From: VRUE01 sp963817905
Lineage (GTDB): Bacteria; Actinomycetota; Thermoleophilia; Solirubrobacterales; 70-9
Assembly (NCBI GenBank): GCA_963817905.1
Contig: CAWFPS010000003.1
Coordinates: 1,240,001-1,304,000, forward strand
Reading direction: 5' to 3'
Length of the DNA: 64,000 nt
Part shown: piece after piece, positions 33,710-41,731 of the stretch
Position numbering within the stretch: the first letter of the stretch is position 1
How the letters are laid out: each line of letters starts with the position of its first letter
Program-made: the position numbers and the translations under genes
The notes under the pieces: generated by a model
What the model was told of the DNA's origin: nothing
What the model saw: the letters and a program-made list of their open reading frames with translations, nothing else
Database searches by the model: none

Positions 33710-34789
33710 CTAGTGACCTGAGTCATTGATCCGCTGGCAGTAGGCAGCCAAGCTGTTGAGGATCTCATCGGCGCTCTTGTGCCAGACGTAGGGCTTGGGC
33801 TCGTCGTTCCAGTTGGCGATCCAGGTTCTGATCGAGGCGACGAGGTCGCGGACCGAGCGATGGGAGCCGCGCTTCAGCCACTTCGTGGTCAGGTCCGCGA
33901 ACCAGCGCTCGACCAGGTTCAGCCAGGAGCTGTAGGTGGGAGTGAAGTGCAAGGTGAAGCGCGGGTGGCGCTTGAGCCAGCGCTGGATCGAGGGGGTCTT
34001 GTGGGTCGAGGAGTTGTCGAGCACGACGTGGACATCGAGACCTTCGGGCACCGAGCCCTCGATCAGGTTGAGGAACTTGCGGAACTCCTCGGCGCGGTGG
34101 CGCGGCGTCATCTCTGAGATCACCTTCCCCGAGGCGACATCCAGGGCGGCATAGAGGTTGGTGGTGCCGTTGCGCACGTAGTCGTGGGTCTGGCGCTCGG
34201 GCACTCCGGGCATCAGCGGCAGGATCGGCGAGGAGCGCTCCAGCGCCTGGATCTGGGACTTCTCATCGACGCAGAGCACCACCGCGGCTTCGGGCGGGTT
34301 CAGGTAGAGGCCGACAATGTCACGGACCTTGTCGACGAACTGCGGGTCGGGCGAGAGCTTGAAGTGCTCGCTTCGATGCGGCTTCAGCCCGAACGCCCGC
34401 CAGATCCGGCTGACCGCGCTCTGGCTCATCCCGGTTGCGGCAGCCATCGAGCGGGTCGACCAGTGGGTCGCGTTTGGCGGACTCTCCTCCAGGGTCTTCA
34501 CGATCACCCGCTCGACGTCTTCGTCGCCGATCTGCCGTGGCTTGCCCGGGCGTGGCTCGTCATGCAGGCCGTCGAGGCCACGTCTCGCGAAGCGGCCTCG
34601 CCAGCGGCCCACCGTCTGCGTCGAGCAGCCCAACCGAGCCGCGATCTCCTTGCTCTGCTCGCCGTCGGCTGCCGCGAGCACGATCCGGCAGCGCAACGCA
34701 AGAGCCTGAGCGCTTGTCGGGCGCCTGGCCCAGCGCTCCAGCACCTCTCGCTCTTCCTCGCTGAGCGTCACATCCACACGAACGGGCAT
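33710..34789 (-). CDS. IS630-family transposase
   Basis: 359 residues from the ATG at 34789 (MPVRVDVTLSEEER), with GGGAGG upstream; an ATG at 34843 is also in frame. The N-terminal HTH (AQALALRCRIVLAAADGEQSKEIAARLGCSTQTVGRWR) is followed by the DDE domain: VVLCVDEKSQIQALERS, HVVLDNSSTHKT and TPTYSSWLNLVERWFADLT give D, D and E. The last codons lie in the terminal inverted repeat. The stop TAG is completed by the flanking base at 33710. The gene appears intact and active. Confidence 0.93.
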   Translation of the reverse strand: MPVRVDVTLSEEEREVLERWARRPTSAQALALRCRIVLAAADGEQSKEIAARLGCSTQTVGRWRGRFARRGLDGLHDEPRPGKPRQIGDEDVERVIVKTLEESPPNATHWSTRSMAAATGMSQSAVSRIWRAFGLKPHRSEHFKLSPDPQFVDKVRDIVGLYLNPPEAAVVLCVDEKSQIQALERSSPILPLMPGVPERQTHDYVRNGTTNLYAALDVASGKVISEMTPRHRAEEFRKFLNLIEGSVPEGLDVHVVLDNSSTHKTPSIQRWLKRHPRFTLHFTPTYSSWLNLVERWFADLTTKWLKRGSHRSVRDLVASIRTWIANWNDEPKPYVWHKSADEILNSLAAYCQRINDSGH

Positions 34790-34871
34790 CAGGCCTCCCA
34801 TCGTCGCTTGCGATGGCGACGACTTCGACGGCCGGAGGCTCATGCCTGCGAACTATTGCCTCAGGTCACTA
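33711..34871. mobile_element. IS630-family insertion sequence
   Basis: TAGTGACCTGAG at 33711-33722 and CTCAGGTCACTA at 34860-34871 are perfect 12-bp terminal inverted repeats, both ending in the TA that this family duplicates. Total length 1161 bp. It lies 13 bp upstream of the SDR gene and upstream of the Excalibur gene. Confidence 0.92.
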
Positions 34872-34884
34872 GTCTCATGAATCG

Positions 34885-35901
34885 ATGGCGGGCACAGTTC
34901 TAGTCACCGGCGGCTCGGGGTTCCTCGCTGGCTGGTGCATGGTCGAGCTGCTTGGGCAGGGTTATGAGGTGCGGACGACGGTCCGTGACCTCGGCCGCGA
35001 GGACGAGGTGCGGGAGGCGGTCTCGGCCGGCGGCCAATCCGGCGAGTCGATCTCGGTCCTCGCCGCTGACCTGACCGCCGAGGGCGGCTGGGCCGAGGCC
35101 GTGACCGGCTGCGACTACGTCCTCCACGTCGCCTCGCCCTTTCCGCCGGTGCAGCCCAAGGACCCAGACGAGCTGATCGTGCCGGCCCGGGAAGGAACCC
35201 GGCGAGTGCTGCGCGCCGCGCTCGATGCCGGCGTCAAGCGCACTGTCGTCACCTCCTCGGTCGCCGCGATCGCCGGCGGCGCCAAGGGGCCCGGGCCGCT
35301 GAGCGAGGAGGACTGGACCGACCTCGACTTCGCCGGCCTCTCGCCCTACGTGCGCTCGAAGACGATCGCCGAGCACGCCGCCTGGGACCTGGCCGGGGAG
35401 CGAAACGCGACGGAGCGGCTCGCCACCGTCAACCCCGGCGCGATCCTCGGCCCGTTGCTTAGCCGCGACGCCTCCTACTCGCTGGAGGCGATCGAGCGGC
35501 TGCTGAAGGGAATCCCGGGGACGCCGAAGGTCGGCTTCAGCTTCGTCGACGCCCGCGACGTCGCCGCACTCCAGGTCAAGGCGATGCTGGCGCCCGAGGC
35601 AGCCGGCCAGCGCTTCATCGCCGTCGCCGAGTTCCTCTGGATGGCCGAGGTCGCCGCCGTGCTGCGCCGCGAGCTGGGCGAGGACGCAGCCAAGGTTCCC
35701 AGCCGCGAAGTCCCCAACCTGCTCGTCCGGGCGATGGCGCTCTTCGACCCCGGCATCCGCTCGATAACCAACCAGCTCGGCAAGAAGCTCACCTACTCGA
35801 GCGAGAAGGCCGAGGCGAAGCTCGGCTGGATGCCCCGCCCGGTCGAGGAGACGATCGCCGAGACCGGCCGCAGCATGGTCGACCTCGGCGTCGTCTCCTA
35901 G
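34885..35901 (+). CDS. NAD(P)-dependent SDR oxidoreductase (dihydroflavonol reductase-like)
   Basis: 338 residues. N-terminal VLVTGGSGFLAGWCMVELL is the extended-SDR TGxxGxxG nucleotide motif. HVASPFP, VTSSVAAI and YVRSK (catalytic Tyr/Lys) follow, as in dihydroflavonol-4-reductase/NAD-epimerase-like enzymes. Substrate unknown. Its start lies 13 bp past the IS630 end, so its native promoter is gone or moved; expression may depend on the IS. Confidence 0.88.
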   Translation: MAGTVLVTGGSGFLAGWCMVELLGQGYEVRTTVRDLGREDEVREAVSAGGQSGESISVLAADLTAEGGWAEAVTGCDYVLHVASPFPPVQPKDPDELIVPAREGTRRVLRAALDAGVKRTVVTSSVAAIAGGAKGPGPLSEEDWTDLDFAGLSPYVRSKTIAEHAAWDLAGERNATERLATVNPGAILGPLLSRDASYSLEAIERLLKGIPGTPKVGFSFVDARDVAALQVKAMLAPEAAGQRFIAVAEFLWMAEVAAVLRRELGEDAAKVPSREVPNLLVRAMALFDPGIRSITNQLGKKLTYSSEKAEAKLGWMPRPVEETIAETGRSMVDLGVVS

Positions 35902-36030
35902 AACCGCTCCGGCGTGGTCTTGATGTAGATCTCGAAAAACCTTCTCCATGATCACTCCTCCTCCAGCACCCGCAGGTGCTTCATCACGCCGAAGCGCGTC
36001 ATCGGCAGGCGCCCCTCGAGCTCACTCGGC
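35899..36030 (-). pseudogene. remnants of an ArsR regulator and an AHSA1/SRPBCC gene
   Basis: On the minus strand ELEGRLPMTRFGVMKHLRVLEEE is the recognition-helix segment of an ArsR regulator, stopping at 35952. It is followed by ATGGAGAAGG, then a run of five T, then FEIYIKTTPERF in a shifted frame, ending at 35899. That is the usual first strand of AHSA1-type SRPBCC proteins. ArsR-AHSA1 pairs are common operons; both genes are cut down here. An AHSA1 C-terminal fragment is found at 23608-23775. Confidence 0.65.
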
Positions 36031-36235
36031 GGGTGGCCCGAAATCGGCACACCGATATGCTTGCCGCGCTTGAGTGCCCTGGCGGCGCCGAGCATTAGCC
36101 AGGCACGGCGGTCCCAGCGGCCGCCGGGCGGGGCGGCGACAGATCCGAGGCCAGGGCAAACGGCTCCGCAGCGGCAAGCGGGCGCAAGAGCCTTGCGTAC
36201 CCCTCGCTCCAAGCAACTCCACGGGAGCCGTCCAC

Positions 36236-36643
36236 TTGGATCGTCCGGACCCAAAAGAAAGCCCTGCTCGCGGGGCGCTCGTCTCTCAGCTCTCGCGTGA
36301 GATCGTCCAGCTGCACGCGCGCCTCTACGGACGCGGGCCGACCAAGGCCCGCAGCTACCTGCAGAACGACTACGCGGCCTGCGTGCTCGAAGAGATCTTC
36401 ACCACGGCCGAGCGCACCCTGATCGGCGCCGGTTCGGGCGAGCACGTCAGCGAGACGAGAAAGAAGTTCCAGGACGCGGTCAGGGAGGAGTTCATCGGCG
36501 TGGTCGAGCGGATCACAGGCCGCGGCGTTCGCGTCTTTATCAGCCAGGTCGACATCGAGGCCAACCTAGCCCTCGAGTTCTTCATCTTTACCGAGCAGAA
36601 AGATCTCGATCGCGATGTCGGGGTCGACGTGCACGACGCTTAG
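36236..36643 (+). CDS. DUF2294-family protein (copy 1)
   Basis: 135 residues from a TTG at 36236, chosen because GGGAG lies eight bases upstream and no ATG/GTG fits. The domain REIVQLHARLYGRGPTKARSYLQNDYAACVLEEIFTTAERTLIGAG to VFISQVDIEANLALEFFIF matches DUF2294 (small proteins linked to Na-translocating decarboxylase-like or cyclase contexts; function unknown). Its last 26 codons overlap the convergent paralogue and are not conserved, so the original stop may be lost. Confidence 0.75.
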   Translation: MDRPDPKESPARGALVSQLSREIVQLHARLYGRGPTKARSYLQNDYAACVLEEIFTTAERTLIGAGSGEHVSETRKKFQDAVREEFIGVVERITGRGVRVFISQVDIEANLALEFFIFTEQKDLDRDVGVDVHDA

Positions 36644-36937
36644 GAACGCCTCCGCCGGACGGCCAACCACCTCTTCGACCCGGGCCTTGTACTCGCCCTC
36701 GAGCGCTTCCTGGTGCAGGCTGCGCGTGCGCCGCACGTGCTCGGCCTGGCCCGCGCCGATCAGCGTCCGCTCGACCGGCGTGTAGATGTCGCTGAGGACG
36801 CAGACGACCATCTCGTCGTTGAAGAAGCTCTTCGCCGCTCCCGGCCCCCGGCCGAAGTACTCGCGGTGCAGGGCAACCATGGCGTTGGAGAGCTCGACCA
36901 GCGCCTGACTGCCACGGGATGTCTCTTTTCCGACCAT
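36566..36937 (-). CDS. DUF2294-family protein (copy 2)
   Basis: 123 residues: LVELSNAMVALHREYFGRGPGAAKSFFNDEMVVCVLSDIYTPVERTLIGAG and VHVDPDIAIEIFLL. It is convergent with copy 1, overlapping it by 78 bp. A normal-length member with a good DUF2294 ending. Confidence 0.82.
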   Translation of the reverse strand: MVGKETSRGSQALVELSNAMVALHREYFGRGPGAAKSFFNDEMVVCVLSDIYTPVERTLIGAGQAEHVRRTRSLHQEALEGEYKARVEEVVGRPAEAFLSVVHVDPDIAIEIFLLGKDEELEG

Positions 36938-37129
36938 GTCAGCTTCTGGGATCGTGCGTACTGGCCCGGGAGAGGTCGGAAGGCCAGCCTACTAGCTCGT
37001 CGGGTTTGTAACCAATACAGGTACCGTCTGGGAACGGATGCATAGGGCAGGTGGCTCGGGACGGCGGTGAATCCCATCTCCCTTCTACTGCTTGAGGATT
37101 CCTGTTCACTCGCTACGCTGGATGCGCGC

Positions 37130-37951
37130 ATGGTTGCGGCCCAGGCCGACAAAATCACGGTGATCACGCTCGGCCCCGAGGGGACATGTCACGAGCGGGC
37201 GGTGAAGCGCTACCTCGAGTTCCAAGGCGTCGGGGATTACGAGATCGTCCTGATCACGGACTTCTTCGACGGCCTCGAGCTGCTGCGCCAGACGCCCAAC
37301 GCCTTCCTCGTCCAGTGCAGCGCCCACCCCAAGGTCCACGAGGTCACCGAGAAGTACTGGACCGAGGTCTTCGTCGTCGACACCTTCATCTACCCGACCA
37401 AGCACCTGGTCCTGCTCAGCCGCCGCGACGTGGAGAAACCGCGCTCGATCGGGATCGTGCCGGCGACCAAGGGTTACGTCGACCTCTCCCAGTGGGATGA
37501 GGTGATCGACGTCGTCTCCAAGCCGCTCGTCGGCGAGGGCCTGCTGCGCGGCGACTACGACTCCGGCCTGACTCACATGGAGCACGTCACCGAGCATGCG
37601 GAGGAGCTGCGGCTCGACCTCGACATCGGCGAAATCGACACGACGTGGGTCGTCTACGGCTGCGAGAAGCGCTTCGAGGGCGGGCTGATCGGCATCCCCT
37701 CCGCGCAGCTTTTCGGGCGTCCGGCAGCGGACGCCGGCCGGCGCCAGTCCGCGCCTAGGGAGCCTCGGTTACCATCGCGACCGACGCCCGCGCACCTCGC
37801 AGGGGCCCGCGCAGGCGTCAGCATCGAAACGGTGGGTGCAATGGCGGCTGTTGCGGCGGCGATTCGGCCTATCGGGACCTTTCCCGTGGAGCCGAAGCAT
37901 CACCTCTCATGCCGAAGAGGCCACCGTCAGGCGCTGGTTCAACGCCTTTAA
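37130..37951 (+). CDS. BacA-like (prephenate decarboxylase-type) protein with altered C-terminus
   Basis: From ATG 37130 (a GTG at 37067 is also in frame) the protein has ITVITLGPEGTCHERAVKRYLE, the TLGPEGT signature of prephenate dehydratase/BacA proteins. It is followed by a substrate-binding-like fold: NAFLVQCSAHPKVHE, IYPTKHLVLLSRRD, DYDSGLTHMEHVTEH and DTTWVVYG. BacA decarboxylates prephenate in bacilysin synthesis; no other bac gene is here, so the actual substrate is open. Homology seems to end near 37715, and the last about 75 residues are Arg/Pro-rich and probably read-through. Confidence 0.65.
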   Translation: MVAAQADKITVITLGPEGTCHERAVKRYLEFQGVGDYEIVLITDFFDGLELLRQTPNAFLVQCSAHPKVHEVTEKYWTEVFVVDTFIYPTKHLVLLSRRDVEKPRSIGIVPATKGYVDLSQWDEVIDVVSKPLVGEGLLRGDYDSGLTHMEHVTEHAEELRLDLDIGEIDTTWVVYGCEKRFEGGLIGIPSAQLFGRPAADAGRRQSAPREPRLPSRPTPAHLAGARAGVSIETVGAMAAVAAAIRPIGTFPVEPKHHLSCRRGHRQALVQRL

Positions 37952-38273
37952 CTCCCGCGACCTCGAGGGAATGCTCGCCTGCATGCATCCAAACGTCGAT
38001 TTCCGCCCCTTACGACTGCACGGGCTCGAGAGCGCCTACCACGGCCACGATGGCGTGCGCGAATGGTTCACCGGGCTGCGGGAGCTGGAGCACCACCACC
38101 GGATCGAGCTGAACGCGGTCAGTGCCGCCAGCGACGGCAAGCTGGTCGCCGCCGGCACGCTGACCGCCGGCGGCCCCGGCGCACCAGCGTCCTTCTGGGC
38201 AATTGAGCGCTTCGAAGGCGGCATGATCGTCGCCGCCCAGCACTTCCTCAGCGACCACTTCCAGCCGCGATGA
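37836..38273 (+). CDS. SnoaL/NTF2-like protein
   Basis: 145 residues from a GTG at 37836. EEATVRRWFNAFNSRDLEGMLACMHPNVDF and GHDGVREWFTGLREL are typical of the SnoaL-like NTF2 fold (ligand-binding or cyclase-type proteins). The real start may be shorter, since the first 25 residues are atypical. Its TGA overlaps the ATG of the next DUF2294 gene (ATGA). Confidence 0.8.
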   Translation: MQWRLLRRRFGLSGPFPWSRSITSHAEEATVRRWFNAFNSRDLEGMLACMHPNVDFRPLRLHGLESAYHGHDGVREWFTGLRELEHHHRIELNAVSAASDGKLVAAGTLTAGGPGAPASFWAIERFEGGMIVAAQHFLSDHFQPR

Positions 38274-38650
38274 GAGACGAGGGGGAAGTTGAGATGGCAG
38301 GGGAGCTGAGCGGCGGCGAGCTGAACGCGGCCGTGACCCGCGAGATCGTCCGCATCCACACCGCCGCGATCGGCCGCGGGCCGAAGAAGTCCTACTCCTT
38401 CCACAGCGGCGAGACGATCGTCGTCGTCTTACTGGAGGTGCTGACGCATGCCGAGCGCAACCTCGTCTCCTATGGCGAGGGCGAGGCGGTCCTCGCCACC
38501 CGCCGCCTCTCCCAGCGGGCTATGGCAACGGAGATGAAGGAGGCGGTCGCGCGGCTGACCGGCCGCCGTGTGGTCGCCCTGCTCTCCGACAACCAGCTCG
38601 AGCCCGACATGGCGGTCGAGGTCTTCATCCTCGACTCGCCGCTCAGCTGA
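38270..38650 (+). CDS. DUF2294-family protein (copy 3)
   Basis: 126 residues: GELNAAVTREIVRIHTAAIGRGPKKSYSF and LEVLTHAERNLVSYGEGEAV to LEPDMAVEVFIL. It is coupled to the SnoaL-like gene by a 4-bp overlap. Third paralogue within 2.4 kb; the divergence from copies 1 and 2 is considerable. Confidence 0.83.
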   Translation: MRDEGEVEMAGELSGGELNAAVTREIVRIHTAAIGRGPKKSYSFHSGETIVVVLLEVLTHAERNLVSYGEGEAVLATRRLSQRAMATEMKEAVARLTGRRVVALLSDNQLEPDMAVEVFILDSPLS

Positions 38651-38655
38651 CCGGC

Positions 38656-39102
38656 TCAGCCCTGCTCGAGCTGGCGGGCGAGGCGGCGCAGCGCCTTGGC
38701 GGTGGGCCGGCGGATGAACTCGCGGGTCAGCGGCGGCAGGATGCGTTCGGCCCGCGAGGCCTCGAGCCACTCGAGCTCGAAGGAGACCTCGGTCTTCCCG
38801 CCGGGAAGCTCCTTGAGGCGGTAGGTGCCGTGGGTGTGGCGCTTGCCTCCGGCGCCGACCGCGTCCTCGACGATCAGCCGCGGCTCCTCCGCCTCGACGA
38901 TCTCGAACTCGGTCCAGTCCTGGGACATCGGCGTCCCCGCCCGCGCCTCGCCCTTGGCCCCGACCCCACGCCGCGGCCCGCTGAACTTCCAGTCGACCAG
39001 GTAGTGGTCGAGAAACGCCTCGTGATTGGCGAGGACGACGAGGTGGTCGTAGACCTCCGCGACCGGCTTCCCCACCGTGACGCTGACCGTGACCGGCTTC
39101 AC
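38656..39102 (-). CDS. SRPBCC-family protein
   Basis: 148 residues from a GTG: VTVSVTVGKPVAEVYDHLVVLANHEAFLDHYLVDWKF is the START-like N-terminal strand and helix. THGTYRLKELPGGKTEVSFELEW and a C-terminal helix (AKALRRLARQLEQ) complete the helix-grip fold. Ligand unknown. Divergent from the ABC transporter operon with about 60 bp between starts. Confidence 0.85.
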   Translation of the reverse strand: MKPVTVSVTVGKPVAEVYDHLVVLANHEAFLDHYLVDWKFSGPRRGVGAKGEARAGTPMSQDWTEFEIVEAEEPRLIVEDAVGAGGKRHTHGTYRLKELPGGKTEVSFELEWLEASRAERILPPLTREFIRRPTAKALRRLARQLEQG

Positions 39103-39161
39103 TCCACGATCCTATGCGCCCGCCACCGGCCGAGGCCGGGCGTTGGGTAGCCTGCGGCGCG

Positions 39162-40154
39162 ATGAGCGCTGGAGACGGGATCGAAGTCGAGGGGCTGGTT
39201 CGCGAGTTCAAGAACGGCCCGCGGGCGGTGGACGGGATCGACCTGCGGGTGGGGGCCGGTGAGATCTACGGCTTCCTTGGGCCCAACGGGGCGGGCAAGT
39301 CCACCACGGTGCTGATGCTGACCACGCTGCTGCCGCCGACCGCCGGCACGGCCCGGGTGGCCGGCTTCGACATCGTCAAGCAGGGACCGCAGGTGCGCTC
39401 CTCGATCGGGGCGGCACTGCAGGAGGCCGCCCTCGACCCGCTGCTGACCGGGGCCGAGCACATGCGCCTGCAGACCGCCCTGCACGGCATCCCCAAGGCC
39501 GAGCGCGCGGCGCGCGGGACAGAACTGCTCGCACGGGTCGGCCTGGCCGAGGCCGGCGACCGCAAAGTCGGCGGCTACTCGGGCGGGATGAAGCGCCGGC
39601 TCGACCTCGCCCTGGCACTCGCCCACGGGCCCAGCATCCTCTTCCTCGACGAGCCGACCACCGGGCTGGACATCCAGAGCCGCACGGCGCTCTGGGACGA
39701 GGTGGCGCGGCTCGCCGCCGAGGAGGGCGTGACAGTCTTCCTCACCACCCAGTACCTGGAGGAGGCCGACGCGCTGGCCGGCCGGGTCGGGATCATCGAC
39801 CACGGCCAGATCGTCGCCGAGGGCACTCCGGCGGCATTGAAGGCCGAGATCGGCCGCCCGACCGTGGAAGCGGTGCCGCGCGAGCCGGGCGAGCGCGAGC
39901 GGCTGGCGGCGGTGCTGGAGCGCTTCGGCGAGCGGGCCGGCTCCTCCCCCCGCGGCGCCGCGGCGCGGCTGGAGGGGGGCGAGTCCCAGCTCGCCGAGGT
40001 CGTGCGGGCGCTCGACGGCGAGGGGATCGCGATCGAGACCCTGCAGCTGCACGCGCCCTCGCTCGACGACGTCTTCCTCGCCAAGACCGGCCGCTCGCTG
40101 GAGGGCTCCGGCGGCGCCGGGGAGGCCGAGGCGGAGCCGGTCGGCAGCGCGTGA
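39162..40154 (+). CDS. ABC transporter ATP-binding protein (DrrA-type)
   Basis: 330 residues from ATG 39162. Walker A GPNGAGKST, the Q-loop region LQEAALDP, signature YSGGMKRRLD, Walker B ILFLDEPTTGLD and H-loop-equivalent LTTQYLEEAD are all intact. The C-terminal extension (about 225-330) is of the daunorubicin-resistance DrrA type. It is the first gene of a three-gene exporter with overlapping stops and starts. Confidence 0.93.
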   Translation: MSAGDGIEVEGLVREFKNGPRAVDGIDLRVGAGEIYGFLGPNGAGKSTTVLMLTTLLPPTAGTARVAGFDIVKQGPQVRSSIGAALQEAALDPLLTGAEHMRLQTALHGIPKAERAARGTELLARVGLAEAGDRKVGGYSGGMKRRLDLALALAHGPSILFLDEPTTGLDIQSRTALWDEVARLAAEEGVTVFLTTQYLEEADALAGRVGIIDHGQIVAEGTPAALKAEIGRPTVEAVPREPGERERLAAVLERFGERAGSSPRGAAARLEGGESQLAEVVRALDGEGIAIETLQLHAPSLDDVFLAKTGRSLEGSGGAGEAEAEPVGSA

Positions 40155-40930
40155 GCCGGGCGCTGCGCACCCAGGTCGGGCAGCTCGCCCACCGCTCGGT
40201 GGTGCGCACCCTGCGCCAGCCGGCCCAGATCGTCCCGGCGCTGGTCTTCCCGCTCTTCCTGCTCGCGGTCAACTCGGGCGGGCTGCGGGACGCGACCAGC
40301 CTGCCGGGCTTCCCGACCGACTCCTACCTCACCTTTGCCCTCGCCGTGCCCTTCATCCAGGGGGGCCTGTTCTCGGTGATGAACGCCGGCACCGACCTCG
40401 CCCGCGACATCGAGACCGGCTTCCTCAACCGCCTGGCGCTGACCCCGCTGCGCGGCGCCGCCCTGCTCAGCGGCCTGCTCGCCGGCGCCGTCGTGCTGGG
40501 AGTGGTGCAGGCGGCGACCTACCTGACGGTGGGCCTGATCGCGGGTGCGGAACTGGTTACCGGCGTCGCTGGGGCGCTGACGATCGTCGCGCTCGCGGTC
40601 TCGATCACCGTCGGCTTCGGCTCGATCGGCCTCTTCGCGGCCCTGCGCACCGGCTCCGGCGAGGCGGTGCAGAGCCTCTTCCCGGTCGCCTTCGTCTTCC
40701 TCTTCCTCTCGGCGATGGCGCTGCCGCTGGAACTGCTGCAGACCCAGTGGTTCCACGACGTCGCCGCCGTCAACCCGGTCACCTACCTGCTCGAGGCCTT
40801 CCGCTCGCTGCTCTTCGAAGGCTGGGACGCGGGCGCCCTGGCGCTCGGCTTCGGCATCGCCGCGGCGATCCTGATCGTCGGTATGTTCGCCGCCGCCGGA
40901 GCCCTGAAGACACGGCTGGTGCGGACGTGA
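40151..40930 (+). CDS. ABC-2 type permease
   Basis: 259 residues from a GTG overlapping the ATPase stop. Six hydrophobic helices with the ABC2_membrane pattern (LVFPLFLLAVNSGGL, FLNRLALTPLRGAALLSGLL, NPVTYLLEAFRSLL). It forms a heteromeric exporter with the next gene. Confidence 0.9.
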   Translation: MSRALRTQVGQLAHRSVVRTLRQPAQIVPALVFPLFLLAVNSGGLRDATSLPGFPTDSYLTFALAVPFIQGGLFSVMNAGTDLARDIETGFLNRLALTPLRGAALLSGLLAGAVVLGVVQAATYLTVGLIAGAELVTGVAGALTIVALAVSITVGFGSIGLFAALRTGSGEAVQSLFPVAFVFLFLSAMALPLELLQTQWFHDVAAVNPVTYLLEAFRSLLFEGWDAGALALGFGIAAAILIVGMFAAAGALKTRLVRT

Positions 40931-41724
40931 GCGGCGGGCGCGAGAACCGCGGCCTGGCCGGCTTTCGCACCGTCGCCTTCGCGGTCGCCTGGCGCAGCAT
41001 CCACAACTTCCTCAGCAACCCGGCCTTCCTGGCGCCGGCGATCGTCTTCCCGCTCTTCTTCTTCGTCGCCTTCGCGGGCGGCCTCTCCGCGATCGGCAAC
41101 CTGCCGGGGTTCGACTTCCCCAGTGGCTACACCGCCTTCCAGTTCGTCTTCGTCCTGCTCCAGTCGGCGGCCTTCGGCGGCGTCTTCACCGGCTTCGGCA
41201 TCGCCCGCGACTTCGAGATCGGCTTCGCCAACCGCTACCTGCTGGCCGCCTCCAACCGCGACGGGATCGTCGCCGGCTACGCGATCGCGGCGCTGACCCG
41301 AGCCCTGATCACCTGGACCGTGCTGACCGTGATCGCACTCATCGCCGGGATGGAAGTCGGCGGGGCGGGGGTCGAACTGGTCGGCCTCTACGGCCTCGCC
41401 GTGCTGACCAACCTGACGGCGACGCTGTGGGCGGCCGGGGTGGCGATGCGGGTACGCTCGATCCAGGGGGGCCCGCTGATGCAGTTTCCGGTCTTCCTGA
41501 TCCTCTTCCTTGCCCCGGTCTACGTGCCGCTCAGCCTGCTCAGCGGCTGGATCCACACCGTCGCCTCGGTCAACCCGGTCACCGCCCTGCTCGAGGCGGG
41601 CCGGGGCTTCATCTCCGGCGAACCGGTGGTTGTCGCCCTCGCCTTCGCGATCGCCGTGGCCCTGCCGGTCCTCTTCGCCTTCTGGGCCCGCGGCGGCTTG
41701 AAGCGGGCCGAGGCCGCCGGCTGA
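40927..41724 (+). CDS. ABC-2 type permease, second subunit
   Basis: 265 residues from a GTG (GTGA overlap at 40927-40930). Six helices: IVFPLFFFVAFAGGLSAIG, FANRYLLAASNRDGIVAGY and VNPVTALLEAGRGFI are paralogous to the first permease. With the ATPase it resembles drug or lipid exporters of the DrrAB type. Confidence 0.9.
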   Translation: MSGGRENRGLAGFRTVAFAVAWRSIHNFLSNPAFLAPAIVFPLFFFVAFAGGLSAIGNLPGFDFPSGYTAFQFVFVLLQSAAFGGVFTGFGIARDFEIGFANRYLLAASNRDGIVAGYAIAALTRALITWTVLTVIALIAGMEVGGAGVELVGLYGLAVLTNLTATLWAAGVAMRVRSIQGGPLMQFPVFLILFLAPVYVPLSLLSGWIHTVASVNPVTALLEAGRGFISGEPVVVALAFAIAVALPVLFAFWARGGLKRAEAAG

Positions 41725-41731
41725 CCCCGGG

